From NCBI GenBank assembly GCA_964559175.1, contig CAZLGT010000020.1, positions 1 through 64,000 on the forward strand: a stretch of 64,000 nt of DNA, read 5' to 3'. Below, piece by piece: positions 36,192 through 44,474 of the stretch. The position numbers and the translations under genes are program-made. The notes below the pieces were generated by a model. It made no database searches. It saw nothing but the letters and a program-made list of their open reading frames with translations, and was not told where the DNA came from. Every line of letters begins with the position of its first letter. The first letter of the stretch is position 1. The stretch comes from Mariniphaga sp964559175 (GTDB taxonomy: Bacteria > Bacteroidota > Bacteroidia > Bacteroidales > Prolixibacteraceae).

Positions 36192-37301
36192 TCATTTCAA
36201 ACCCGAATAGAATTCCAATAACTTTCCGGCAGCCACAAAAGAGCTTATCTCGCTGTTCAGCACCCGCTGTTCAAATTCTTTAATTATTTTCTTCATTTCG
36301 GGATGGTGGTAAAATGACCGTTTCATTTGCTCCTGTATGGTTTCGTGCATCCAGAAAGTGGACTGTGCGTTTCGTCGTTGTGAAAAGTAACCGTTTTCAA
36401 CCGTCAGCTTCCGGTAATTTTCCACCTGTTGCCATATTTCGGCCACACCGGTTTTGCTCAGGGCCGAGCAGGTAAGCACCTGCGGGTCCCAGCTTGAATC
36501 CTTTTTTGGAAAAAGATGCAGGGCATTCTGATATTGTCGGCGGGCCATCTGTGCTTTTTCCATATTATTTCCGTCGGCTTTGTTAATGGCAATCAGGTCG
36601 GCCATTTCCATAATGCCGCGTTTAATACCCTGCAACTCGTCGCCGGCGCCGGCCAGCATCAGCAGCAGAAAAAAGTCAGACATGGAATGCACCGCCGTTT
36701 CGCTCTGACCTACCCCTACCGTTTCAATAAAAATATGGTTGAACCCGGCGGCCTCGCACAACACAATGATTTCGCGGGTTTTACGCGCCACACCGCCCAG
36801 CGAACCTGCCGATGGGCTTGGCCGGATGTAGGCATTTTTATCGCCCGATAGTTCTTCCATCCGGGTTTTATCGCCCAAAATACTTCCCTTCGACCGTTCG
36901 CTGCTGGGGTCGATGGCCAGCACTGCCAGTTTTCCGCCCAGGCCGGTAATGTGCTTGCCGAGGGCTTCTATAAATGTACTTTTTCCCACCCCGGGAACGC
37001 CGGTAATTCCAACCCGAATCGATTTCCCGGCATGGGGCAGGCAACGGGCAATTACCTCCTGCGCAATTTGCTGATGCTCCGGTTTTGAACTTTCAACCAG
37101 GGTAACTGCCTTGCTCAGCAGGGTGATGTTTCCAGCAAGAATGCCAGCTACATATTCATCAACCGGAAGCAGTTTCCGCTTTTTTTGCAAAAACTTTTGA
37201 ATGGAATGTTCGTTCACCGGATCAGGTTGTTCAACACCGTTGTTCACCTTTAACCCTTTAAATCCCTGACTGTTTTCAAAATGAGTTTTATGATTTTCCA
37301 T
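36192..37301 (-). CDS. meaB: Methylmalonyl-CoA mutase-associated GTPase
   Basis: G3E-type P-loop GTPase that loads and protects the adenosylcobalamin cofactor of methylmalonyl-CoA mutase. 369 aa. Walker A GVPGVGKS (residues 101-108), switch/Mg motif IDPSS, ETVGVGQSE and NKADG are all present. The ATG at 37301 gives an N-terminus typical of the family (GFKGLKVNNGVEQP a few residues in); upstream ATGs at 37307 and 37376 are possible but add atypical residues. The mutase genes are outside the window. The family includes ArgK, formerly called a kinase. Confidence 0.92.
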   Translation of the reverse strand: MENHKTHFENSQGFKGLKVNNGVEQPDPVNEHSIQKFLQKKRKLLPVDEYVAGILAGNITLLSKAVTLVESSKPEHQQIAQEVIARCLPHAGKSIRVGITGVPGVGKSTFIEALGKHITGLGGKLAVLAIDPSSERSKGSILGDKTRMEELSGDKNAYIRPSPSAGSLGGVARKTREIIVLCEAAGFNHIFIETVGVGQSETAVHSMSDFFLLLMLAGAGDELQGIKRGIMEMADLIAINKADGNNMEKAQMARRQYQNALHLFPKKDSSWDPQVLTCSALSKTGVAEIWQQVENYRKLTVENGYFSQRRNAQSTFWMHETIQEQMKRSFYHHPEMKKIIKEFEQRVLNSEISSFVAAGKLLEFYSGLK

Positions 37302-37431
37302 ATTCATTAATTCAACTGGTACATAAAAATTTGGCAAAAAATCCATTATTTTAACAGAAGAATATGTAAATTTCATCCGTTATGGTAATTTTGAGCCCAT
37401 AGGTAAATTCATCTGCAAAAATATAAATTCA

Positions 37432-37908
37432 ATGGCCGAAAAGGAAATTACATTGCTAAAAGAACAGATTGACCGTCTCGCCGAAGAAAAGTTCGATCTG
37501 GAAGCCTGGAAAAACCGGACTGTTATTTTCCTTGAACGTATTTTCGGGAAAGACAGCCCCAGGCTTAAAATGATACAAAACCTGCACTACGACTACTCGA
37601 GCTGGAGTTTGCGCGATACTTTTGCCGGTGGCTCAGCCAAAGACAAAGACCCGGTTCGCATTCAGGCCAAAGAAATTCTGGAGGCCACCATTGCAGAGCT
37701 CGGAAGCCTTGGACTCCCGCAGGGAAAAAAAGGCAAGGCGAAAGTGAGAGAACTGCTTGAATATGAGCTGACAGGGAAACAGATGAAAGAGATTGATGCA
37801 CTGCTGCAGGCTGAAGATGCTGATAAAACCGAAAAAATTGCCGCTTTTCTGGAACCGGCAGGACCGGAAACACTCGCGGCTGTTATTGCCAAACTCCTTA
37901 CTACCTAA
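37432..37908 (+). CDS. Conserved-looking protein of unknown function
   Basis: 158 aa, no signal peptide. Residues 1-30 form a likely coiled coil (EITLLKEQIDRLAEEKFDLEAWK); the rest is charged and helical, with an Ala/Glu/Leu-rich C-terminus. I do not recognise the family. It starts a co-directional group with a glycosyltransferase (9 bp downstream) and a thioesterase, so all three may share a transcript. Confidence 0.7.
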   Translation: MAEKEITLLKEQIDRLAEEKFDLEAWKNRTVIFLERIFGKDSPRLKMIQNLHYDYSSWSLRDTFAGGSAKDKDPVRIQAKEILEATIAELGSLGLPQGKKGKAKVRELLEYELTGKQMKEIDALLQAEDADKTEKIAAFLEPAGPETLAAVIAKLLTT

Positions 37909-37917
37909 AAAACCAAT

Positions 37918-38958
37918 ATGCCCGGAAGTGTTAAAATTGCCATTGTTATTCTGAATTATAACGGAGAAAAACTGTTTGACACCTTTTTGCCTTCGGTTAT
38001 CAGAAACAAGGGAAATGAAACTGAGATTTTTTTAGCCGACAACGGCTCTACCGATAATTCTGTAAATTACCTGAAAGATAATTTTCCGGATGTGAAGATT
38101 ATTGATCTCAAAAGGAATTATGGTTTTGCCGAAGGATACAACCGGGCATTGCAGCAGGTGGATGCAGATTTTTTTGTTTTGCTGAATTCGGATGTGGAGG
38201 TTACCCCGGGCTGGCTGGATCCTGCTATAAAAATGCTGGAGGAAAATGAAAATCTTGCAGCTGTTCAGCCTAAAATTTTGAGCTACGAAAAACCACATCA
38301 GTTTGAATATGCCGGTGCTGCCGGTGGTTTTACCGACCTTTTTGGCTACCCGTTTTGCCGGGGGCGTATGCTTAACCGTATGGAACCCGATGTGGGGCAG
38401 TACAACCGCTCCTCTTCCATTTTCTGGGCCAGCGGGGCCTGCATGTTTATAAAAGCCGGTGCATTTCAAAAAGCGGAGGGGTTTGACGGCGATTTCTGGG
38501 CACACATGGAAGAAATAGACTTATGCTGGCGCCTCAAAAACCAGGGGTACCAGGTAGGCTATCAGCCCGAAAGTGTGGTTTTTCACCTGGGAGGCGGCAC
38601 GTTATCGTACAACAGCCCGAAAAAAGTTTACCTGAATTTCAGGAACAATCTGTTTATGTTGTATAAGAATCTTCCCAAAAACCAGTTTCACCGCATCTTT
38701 TTTGCACGTATGATGCTCGACGGCGTGGCTGCTGTAAAATTTATCCTGGGGTTTCATTTCCGGAGTTTTGGGGCTGTAGTAAAAGCGCATGTTTCGTTTT
38801 ACAGAAACCTGGGAAAGCTCATCAGAAAAAGAAAAAAGCTGCAGAAATTATCTGTGGTGAAAAATCACCCGGAAATATACCCGGGCAGCATAATGTGGAA
38901 TTTTTTTATTCGGAAAAAGAGAAAATTTTCGGAACTGAATTTTAATCCTGAAAAATGA
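37918..38958 (+). CDS. Family 2 glycosyltransferase
   Basis: Cytoplasmic-facing GT-A enzyme of 346 aa, rhamnosyltransferase-like. N-terminal VKIAIVILNYNGE, nucleotide-sugar site ADNGSTDNS, then FVLLNSDVEVTPGWL, with the NSDV segment in place of the usual DxD. A later ASGACMFIKA and HMEEIDLCWRL match the acceptor/catalytic base region. The C-terminus is basic and may attach peripherally to the membrane. Probably adds a sugar to a lipid-linked glycan or lipopolysaccharide; no wider glycan cluster is present. Confidence 0.88.
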   Translation: MPGSVKIAIVILNYNGEKLFDTFLPSVIRNKGNETEIFLADNGSTDNSVNYLKDNFPDVKIIDLKRNYGFAEGYNRALQQVDADFFVLLNSDVEVTPGWLDPAIKMLEENENLAAVQPKILSYEKPHQFEYAGAAGGFTDLFGYPFCRGRMLNRMEPDVGQYNRSSSIFWASGACMFIKAGAFQKAEGFDGDFWAHMEEIDLCWRLKNQGYQVGYQPESVVFHLGGGTLSYNSPKKVYLNFRNNLFMLYKNLPKNQFHRIFFARMMLDGVAAVKFILGFHFRSFGAVVKAHVSFYRNLGKLIRKRKKLQKLSVVKNHPEIYPGSIMWNFFIRKKRKFSELNFNPEK

Positions 38959-39374
38959 ACCGGAAACTTATATTCACAGAGAAGATTTACACTTACCAGA
39001 TTGATTTTGTGGGCCATGTAAACAATATCGTTTACATCCAGTGGCTCGAAAACGGACGTGTAAGGCTGCTGGAAGCCATTGGCATGCCGGCATTCGAACT
39101 TGCTGTTTCCGATGGAATTGTACCGGTGTTAACCGAAACTTCAATAAAATACAAAAAGCCTCTTTTTCTGAACAATACCGTAACAGTGGAAGTTTGGATT
39201 TCGAAGCTGAACAACGCCTCGGCCATCATGGAATTCCGGTTTTTTAACGAGAAGGGCGAATTGTGTGCCACGGCGCAGCAAAAGGGGCTGTTCATCGATC
39301 GCAAAACCATGCGCCCGGCAAGACTTACAGAAGAATACAGACAGGCTTTTGAACAGTTTCTTGTTTCAGAATAG
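38955..39374 (+). CDS. Hotdog-fold acyl-CoA thioesterase
   Basis: 139 aa, YbgC/4HBT type. The active-site region is DFVGHVNNIVYIQWLENGR near residue 20, with the usual G-H-V-N-N string; the remainder fits a single hotdog domain. It overlaps the glycosyltransferase stop by 4 bp (ATGA), so translation is coupled. Its stop overlaps the convergent methyltransferase gene by 9 bp, with no terminator between, which suggests the restriction cassette was inserted flush against it. Substrate unknown; short-chain or phenylacetyl-type CoA esters are common for the family. Confidence 0.85.
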   Translation: MNRKLIFTEKIYTYQIDFVGHVNNIVYIQWLENGRVRLLEAIGMPAFELAVSDGIVPVLTETSIKYKKPLFLNNTVTVEVWISKLNNASAIMEFRFFNEKGELCATAQQKGLFIDRKTMRPARLTEEYRQAFEQFLVSE

Positions 39375-41111
39375 AACCATTTGTTTATTCCCGGTTTTTA
39401 ATTCCAGCTTAATTCCAAAATCGTCCCAATCTTTTTTTGATATATTCAATTTTTCAAGAACCATTGAATAGTTCAATAGCTTATAAAGTTTAATAAAATC
39501 GATACGCATCAGAATATCTTTCGTTATTGATCTTTTTGAATCGGGAAAGATAATGGCACGCAAAAATTGTTGAGTGTGTTTATGATTAAGCAAATATAAA
39601 ACTATCCGAGCAGTAGTTTCATCTTCAAATCCAATAAAATAGCAGGTGTCATCAAGCATAATTGGTTTTCCATTATCTGGCGTTACAAGTGTGAAATGAG
39701 TGCTTTTGTACATGCCCGAAACAGCCACTTTAAAAGGCATAAATGAATAGTCGCCTACACCAAAAATTGAAAAACGGGGTTTGCCCCGGTAAATGGATGA
39801 CTTTCTTTTATCAAAATATTCACCATTTTTATTCAGGTACTCAAAGGTTAATGGGAAGTCATGTTTGATATAATTTGTTTCCTGACCGATTTTCCTTTGT
39901 GTTACGATTGTTAATTTTCGATAAGAATTTGTTTGGGTGTTTTTTAAATCGGAACTTTTAAGCAACCCATAAACTAAGTCGTCTTCAATTATAACATCCT
40001 GGTTTAATCCATTTTTGTAATGTCCATTGTGAATTTCAATTTCCATTACTTTGGAGCAATCATGTTTTATTCCCTGACGCCAGACAAACTGACATTTTCC
40101 ATCTATATCACTTGCCTGTTTGTAATCAATTACTGAATTTACAAAATTACTTTTCACCCAACCGAAGACTCTTTTCTCCTGCAAAGAATAAAAATCAATA
40201 TCGGCGCAAATAAGTTCGGCCTGCGCATTAAGTTTTGCAACAAAAAAGCAAGCATCTACAGAGACGTTGAATTCTTTTTTAGCGTCAATTGTAAGCTTTT
40301 TTAATTCACTTATTGGAAAACTATTGTTTTTCTGGTCATAGATTAAATTTTTAACGACAGAATTTTTCACTAAAAACCCAAAATAGCCCTGATGCAATGA
40401 AAAGTGTCTCATCATTAATAAAGAGATGGTTTCTCCAATATCAAAATTACCTTTTCCTGTAATTGCATCTATGCCGCTGTATTTTTTAAAGTTTGATTTT
40501 TGAGGCAGGTTCTGTGAGTCAATAGAGCCTAATTCTGAGTTTGTTACCCAGGGTGGATTACCAATTACTAACGTTCTTTGTTTTTTAGTTTCACCACTTA
40601 ATTTTTCAAAATCAAAGTCGAAAACATTTGCATGAAAAATTTCAATTCTCGGTATTGAAATGTTTCCGTTATTAAGGAAAAACTCTAAAATTTTGAATTT
40701 TGTTTCCCAAACATAAGGCTGATATATTTCTATTCCTACAATTCGTTTAATTCCTTTAAATTTGGCTAATGCAGCAATAATAAAATTCCCTTTTCCACAA
40801 GTAGGCTCAAGTACAAATTCAAAAGATTCATCAGTTGAAATCGTTCTAATATATTCAGCAGATTTTAAAGCTAAATCGAAATTTGTCTGAAAATCTCCAT
40901 ATTCTCTTCTGTCGGGCTCTTCCAGAAGATTTATTTTTTCAGCGATTAACGAAATAAAGTGTTTTAATTGATTGGAATTTTCAAAAAATGACTTAATGCC
41001 ACATTGTTTTTCCAACAAACCATTACAATTTTCCAAACTATGGAATTGTTTCTGATTTGTAACAAAATAATCAATTACAATGGATGATATTTCTAATTCC
41101 TGAAAATTCAT
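39366..41111 (-). CDS. DNA N6-adenine methyltransferase of a restriction-modification pair
   Basis: 581 aa. SAM-binding motif I EPTCGKGNF (about residue 102), acidic VGIEIYQ as motif II, and catalytic motif IV GNPPWV typical of amino-methyltransferases, presumably adenine-N6. The C-terminal ~300 residues (RKLTIVTQRKIG ... GKPRFSIFGVG ... FIGFEDE) form a target-recognition/helical region. Its start overlaps the endonuclease stop by 4 bp (ATGA). Base composition is markedly more A+T-rich than that of its neighbours, suggesting transfer. Recognition sequence cannot be inferred. Confidence 0.85.
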   Translation of the reverse strand: MNFQELEISSIVIDYFVTNQKQFHSLENCNGLLEKQCGIKSFFENSNQLKHFISLIAEKINLLEEPDRREYGDFQTNFDLALKSAEYIRTISTDESFEFVLEPTCGKGNFIIAALAKFKGIKRIVGIEIYQPYVWETKFKILEFFLNNGNISIPRIEIFHANVFDFDFEKLSGETKKQRTLVIGNPPWVTNSELGSIDSQNLPQKSNFKKYSGIDAITGKGNFDIGETISLLMMRHFSLHQGYFGFLVKNSVVKNLIYDQKNNSFPISELKKLTIDAKKEFNVSVDACFFVAKLNAQAELICADIDFYSLQEKRVFGWVKSNFVNSVIDYKQASDIDGKCQFVWRQGIKHDCSKVMEIEIHNGHYKNGLNQDVIIEDDLVYGLLKSSDLKNTQTNSYRKLTIVTQRKIGQETNYIKHDFPLTFEYLNKNGEYFDKRKSSIYRGKPRFSIFGVGDYSFMPFKVAVSGMYKSTHFTLVTPDNGKPIMLDDTCYFIGFEDETTARIVLYLLNHKHTQQFLRAIIFPDSKRSITKDILMRIDFIKLYKLLNYSMVLEKLNISKKDWDDFGIKLELKTGNKQMVLF

Positions 41112-41782
41112 TGATTGACTTTATCTACTAATTTTGAAATTCCCTTAACATTATCTGTAAGATATACTACCCTTGCGTATTGAAGCCTCCATTGCAGTGC
41201 ATTTGATATTGTTAAATAACCTTGCTCAGGTGTATTTGATAGAATGTTTTCTGCGATTTGATTTAATGTGATTTCATCTGCAGGTATATTTTTATCATTC
41301 AGATAGGCTATAATATCTTCTTTTATAGCACCATCCTTTAACATTTCACGAATTCTAAATGTTGTAGTGTAATCTGCTGTTCTTCCCATTTCGAGAAATG
41401 AGCAGCTTAAAAAATCAAGAATTGCAGTTCCACGTTCCGGGTCATCGGTTTTTTCATAAACAAAAACAAGTAAATTATACCCTAATCCAAAAATTTTTTG
41501 CTTTGCATTTTTGAATGGACTGGAGGATTGTGGTTGCCTGATTGAGGTGACTTTAATGTCAGTCATAATATCGTCTCCAGGCAAATCAATTCCTTTTGCC
41601 GAAGATCCTTTTTCATACTCATAGTTTGCTTCAAGATATTCCTGAAATTTGTGTTCAATGTAGGTGCCAACAGCCTTTCCATCTGTGACTCCATAAAGGT
41701 CTTTGTTAGAATAAGTTGATTCTGTATCACAAAAATCTTTTGCTGATTTTTTTAGCAAATCTATCGTTAATTTTTTTTTCAT
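41108..41782 (-). CDS. Putative type II restriction endonuclease
   Basis: 224 aa. The likely nuclease core is KGIDLPGDDIMTDIKVTS: an acidic residue followed by D-I-K, a PD-(D/E)xK-type arrangement, with an earlier Glu in YIEHKFQEYLE. Helical C-terminus. I do not recognise the exact family; the call rests on this motif and on tight coupling to the methyltransferase. The ATG at 41782 is preferred over an upstream TTG. Low G+C like its partner. Encoded upstream of the methyltransferase, an order that leaves host protection during establishment unexplained by gene order alone. Confidence 0.7.
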   Translation of the reverse strand: MKKKLTIDLLKKSAKDFCDTESTYSNKDLYGVTDGKAVGTYIEHKFQEYLEANYEYEKGSSAKGIDLPGDDIMTDIKVTSIRQPQSSSPFKNAKQKIFGLGYNLLVFVYEKTDDPERGTAILDFLSCSFLEMGRTADYTTTFRIREMLKDGAIKEDIIAYLNDKNIPADEITLNQIAENILSNTPEQGYLTISNALQWRLQYARVVYLTDNVKGISKLVDKVNQ

Positions 41783-41850
41783 TCGGTGTTCCTTTTGTTG
41801 CAAATTTAATCATTAATACTACTTTGGGAAAATTTGTGAAAAATAAACCT

Positions 41851-41882
41851 TTTGCAATTTTCGGAAAACCTTTCTAACTTTG
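41851..41882 (+). promoter_or_regulatory. Promoter of the thiamine-receptor transcript
   Basis: TTTG at 41851-41854 and TAACTTTG at 41875-41882 with a 20-bp spacer match the Bacteroidota consensus. The predicted start, about 41889, lies just before the riboswitch. Confidence 0.7.
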
Positions 41883-41896
41883 CACTGATATTTACG

Positions 41897-41975
41897 CAAT
41901 GGGGGTGCCTTAATAATTAAGGGCTGAGATTATACCCACTGAACCTGATCCGGGTAATGCCGGCGAAGGGAGGGC
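41897..41975 (+). promoter_or_regulatory. TPP riboswitch (THI element)
   Basis: The conserved core is directly readable: GGGGTGCC (41902-41909), GGCTGAGAT (41922-41930), then ACCTGATCCGGGTAATGCCGG with GCGAAGGGA (ending 41971). It binds thiamine pyrophosphate and lowers expression of the downstream receptor when thiamine is plentiful (established for the class). Confidence 0.95.
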
Positions 41976-41997
41976 AAACGGGATGCGTCCCACTCCA

Positions 41998-42017
41998 TTG
42001 GTTAGTTTGATAACCAA
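41998..42017 (+). promoter_or_regulatory. Expression-platform hairpin of the TPP riboswitch
   Basis: TTGGTTA (41998-42004) and TAACCAA (42011-42017) form a perfect 7-bp stem 11 bp before the ATG. The left arm overlaps CCATTG (41995-42000), which can instead pair with CAATGG at 41897-41902, the 5' base of the aptamer. There is no T-run, so control of translation is more likely than termination. Confidence 0.5.
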
Positions 42018-42028
42018 AATTTCTAAAA

Positions 42029-44470
42029 ATGAAACGTTTACATGTTTGGCTGCTTTTGCAGTTGATGGTTGTTGCCGCGCTGGGGCAATACAGCCTGAAA
42101 GGAGTAGTTACCGGTAACGGTGAGCCGTTGCCCGGAGCCAGCCTTGTAATTGAAAACACCTTTTACGGGGTTTCTGCCAAAAGCGACGGCAGTTTTGAAT
42201 TCAACAACCTGAAAAAAGGGAACTACATTGTAAAAGCCTCATTTGTGGGGTTCGACACACAGGAAATGGAAGTCAGTGTGCCTGAAATTCAACAGGTTTC
42301 GGTTGAATTAACCCCTGCAACCATTTTAACCAGTGAGGTGCTGGTTTCGGCCACACGCGCCAAAGACAAAACTCCGGTTGCCTACACCAACATTACCGGA
42401 GAAGAAATTGCTGCCCGCAATATGGGCCAGGATATTCCCTACCTGCTGCAGCTTACGCCTTCGTTTGTGGCCACTTCCGATGCAGGCGCCGGCGTGGGCT
42501 ACACCAACTTCCGCATTCGCGGCACCGACCTGAACCGCATTAACGTTACAGTGAACGGCATTCCGCTGAACGATGCCGAATCGCACGGAACCTGGTTTGT
42601 AGATTTGCCCGATTTGGCCTCGTCGCTCGAAAACGTGCAGGTGCAGCGCGGCGTTGGAACTTCCACAAACGGAGCAGCAGCTTTCGGTGCCACCATCAAC
42701 CTGCAAACCAACACCCTAAACAAAGACCCGTATGCAGAATACAAAACTGCAGCCGGCACCTTCAATACCTTTAAGAACACCGTTTCGGCCGGCACCGGAC
42801 TGCTCGATGGAAAATTCACCCTCGATGCCCGCCTTTCCAAAGTAACCTCCGACGGGTTTATCGACAGGGCTTTTTCCGATCTGAAATCGTTTTTTATTTC
42901 CGGCGGCTATCATTCCGGCAATACGGTAATTAAAGCCAACATTTTTTCGGGCGTGGAAACCACTTATCAATCGTGGAACGGAGTTCCGTCGGTTCGTCTG
43001 GACAACGATTTGGAAGGCATGCAGCGCTACGAAGAGCACTGGCTCTATTCACCGCAGCAAACGCAGGAAATGATAAATTCCGACAGTCGCACTTACAATT
43101 TATATACTTACGATAATCAGGTGGATTTTTACCAGCAGGATCACTACCAGCTGCACTTTTCGCACAAATTCAGTCAGGCCTTAAACCTGAATGCTTCCGG
43201 TTTTTACATCAGGGGAAAGGGGTATTACGAAAATTACAGGTATAACCGAAAACTGGAAAATTACCAGCTTCCTGAAATAACTGTTGGCGGTGAAACAGTG
43301 CAACGAACCGATTTAATTGACCGCAAATGGCTCGACAATCATTTTTACGGACTCACTTTTTCGCTGAACTACCAAAAGCAAAAAAGCGATTTTACGCTTG
43401 GAGGTGGCTGGAATACCTACGACGGCGATCATTACGGGAATGTAATCTGGGCGCAGTTTGTCGGAGATGCAGACCCCAACCACGAATGGTATTTCAATAA
43501 AGGCTTGAAAAAAGATTTTAACCTGTTTGCCAAATACAACTACCAGGTAGCCGAAAAGCTGAACCTGTTTGCCGACATGCAGTACCGCCATATCAATTAT
43601 TCTATCGACGGCATTGACGACGATTTGCGAAACATTACGCAACAACACGAATTCAACTTTTTTAATCCGAAGCTGGGTGTTTTTTACGAACCGGCACAAA
43701 ATCAGAATCTGTATTTGTCGTTTGCCACAGCCAATCGCGAACCTAACCGTTCGGCTTACATCGATGCCCGGCAGGATGCAGAACCGCCGGTTTATGAAAC
43801 TTTGTACGACTGGGAGTTGGGCTACGAATATAAATCGGCCCGGTTTTCGGGCAGTGCCAATTTTTATTACATGAGCTACAAAAATCAACTGGTGCTCACA
43901 GGGGAAATCAACGATGTGGGAAATCCCATTATGACCAACGTGGATAAAAGTCACCGAACGGGTTTGGAGTTACAGACGGGACTGGCATTGACAAAAAACC
44001 TGCAGTGGCTGGCCAATGCCACATTCAGCCAAAACAACATTGAAAATTTTACCGAATATGTGGACAACTGGGATACCGGCGGGCAGGAATCATTTCATCT
44101 GGGAACCACCGACATTGCTTTTTCGCCCAACGTAATAGCCAACAGCCAACTGGTTTACGAACCGGTGAAGAACCTGAATTTTGCATTTATTTCATCCTAC
44201 GTTGGCAAACAGTTTATTGACAACACAGCCAGCGACGACCGCAGCCTGAATGCGTATTTTGTGAATAACCTGAAAGTGGATTATTCTTTCAAAACAGGTT
44301 TGTTCGATAATGTTTCGATCCACCTTATGGTAAATAACCTGTTTAGCGAAGAATACGAAAGCAATGCCTGGGTATATTCCTACATTTTAGGAGGCGAACG
44401 CTATAAAATGGATGGTTATTTTCCGCAGGCCGGAAGGCATTTTATGTTGGGGGTTGATTTGAAGTTTTAG
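42029..44470 (+). CDS. TonB-dependent receptor, probable thiamine transporter
   Basis: 813-aa outer-membrane receptor. Signal peptide (ends ALGQ), carboxypeptidase-regulatory domain (~22-105), plug (~110-230: ITGEEIAARNMGQDIPYLLQ, FRIRGTDLNRINVTVNGIPLNDAESHG), barrel to the terminal ...MLGVDLKF. The TPP riboswitch directly upstream identifies the likely cargo as thiamine or a precursor; such riboswitch-controlled TonB receptors are known in Bacteroidota. No pnuT or thiamine kinase gene follows; the next gene is convergent, 4 bp away. Confidence 0.9.
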   Translation: MKRLHVWLLLQLMVVAALGQYSLKGVVTGNGEPLPGASLVIENTFYGVSAKSDGSFEFNNLKKGNYIVKASFVGFDTQEMEVSVPEIQQVSVELTPATILTSEVLVSATRAKDKTPVAYTNITGEEIAARNMGQDIPYLLQLTPSFVATSDAGAGVGYTNFRIRGTDLNRINVTVNGIPLNDAESHGTWFVDLPDLASSLENVQVQRGVGTSTNGAAAFGATINLQTNTLNKDPYAEYKTAAGTFNTFKNTVSAGTGLLDGKFTLDARLSKVTSDGFIDRAFSDLKSFFISGGYHSGNTVIKANIFSGVETTYQSWNGVPSVRLDNDLEGMQRYEEHWLYSPQQTQEMINSDSRTYNLYTYDNQVDFYQQDHYQLHFSHKFSQALNLNASGFYIRGKGYYENYRYNRKLENYQLPEITVGGETVQRTDLIDRKWLDNHFYGLTFSLNYQKQKSDFTLGGGWNTYDGDHYGNVIWAQFVGDADPNHEWYFNKGLKKDFNLFAKYNYQVAEKLNLFADMQYRHINYSIDGIDDDLRNITQQHEFNFFNPKLGVFYEPAQNQNLYLSFATANREPNRSAYIDARQDAEPPVYETLYDWELGYEYKSARFSGSANFYYMSYKNQLVLTGEINDVGNPIMTNVDKSHRTGLELQTGLALTKNLQWLANATFSQNNIENFTEYVDNWDTGGQESFHLGTTDIAFSPNVIANSQLVYEPVKNLNFAFISSYVGKQFIDNTASDDRSLNAYFVNNLKVDYSFKTGLFDNVSIHLMVNNLFSEEYESNAWVYSYILGGERYKMDGYFPQAGRHFMLGVDLKF

Positions 44471-44474
44471 GAGA

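Noticed and set aside
37432..39374. Polysaccharide biosynthesis cluster
   Set aside because: A single GT2 with an unknown protein and a thioesterase; no other glycan genes are nearby.
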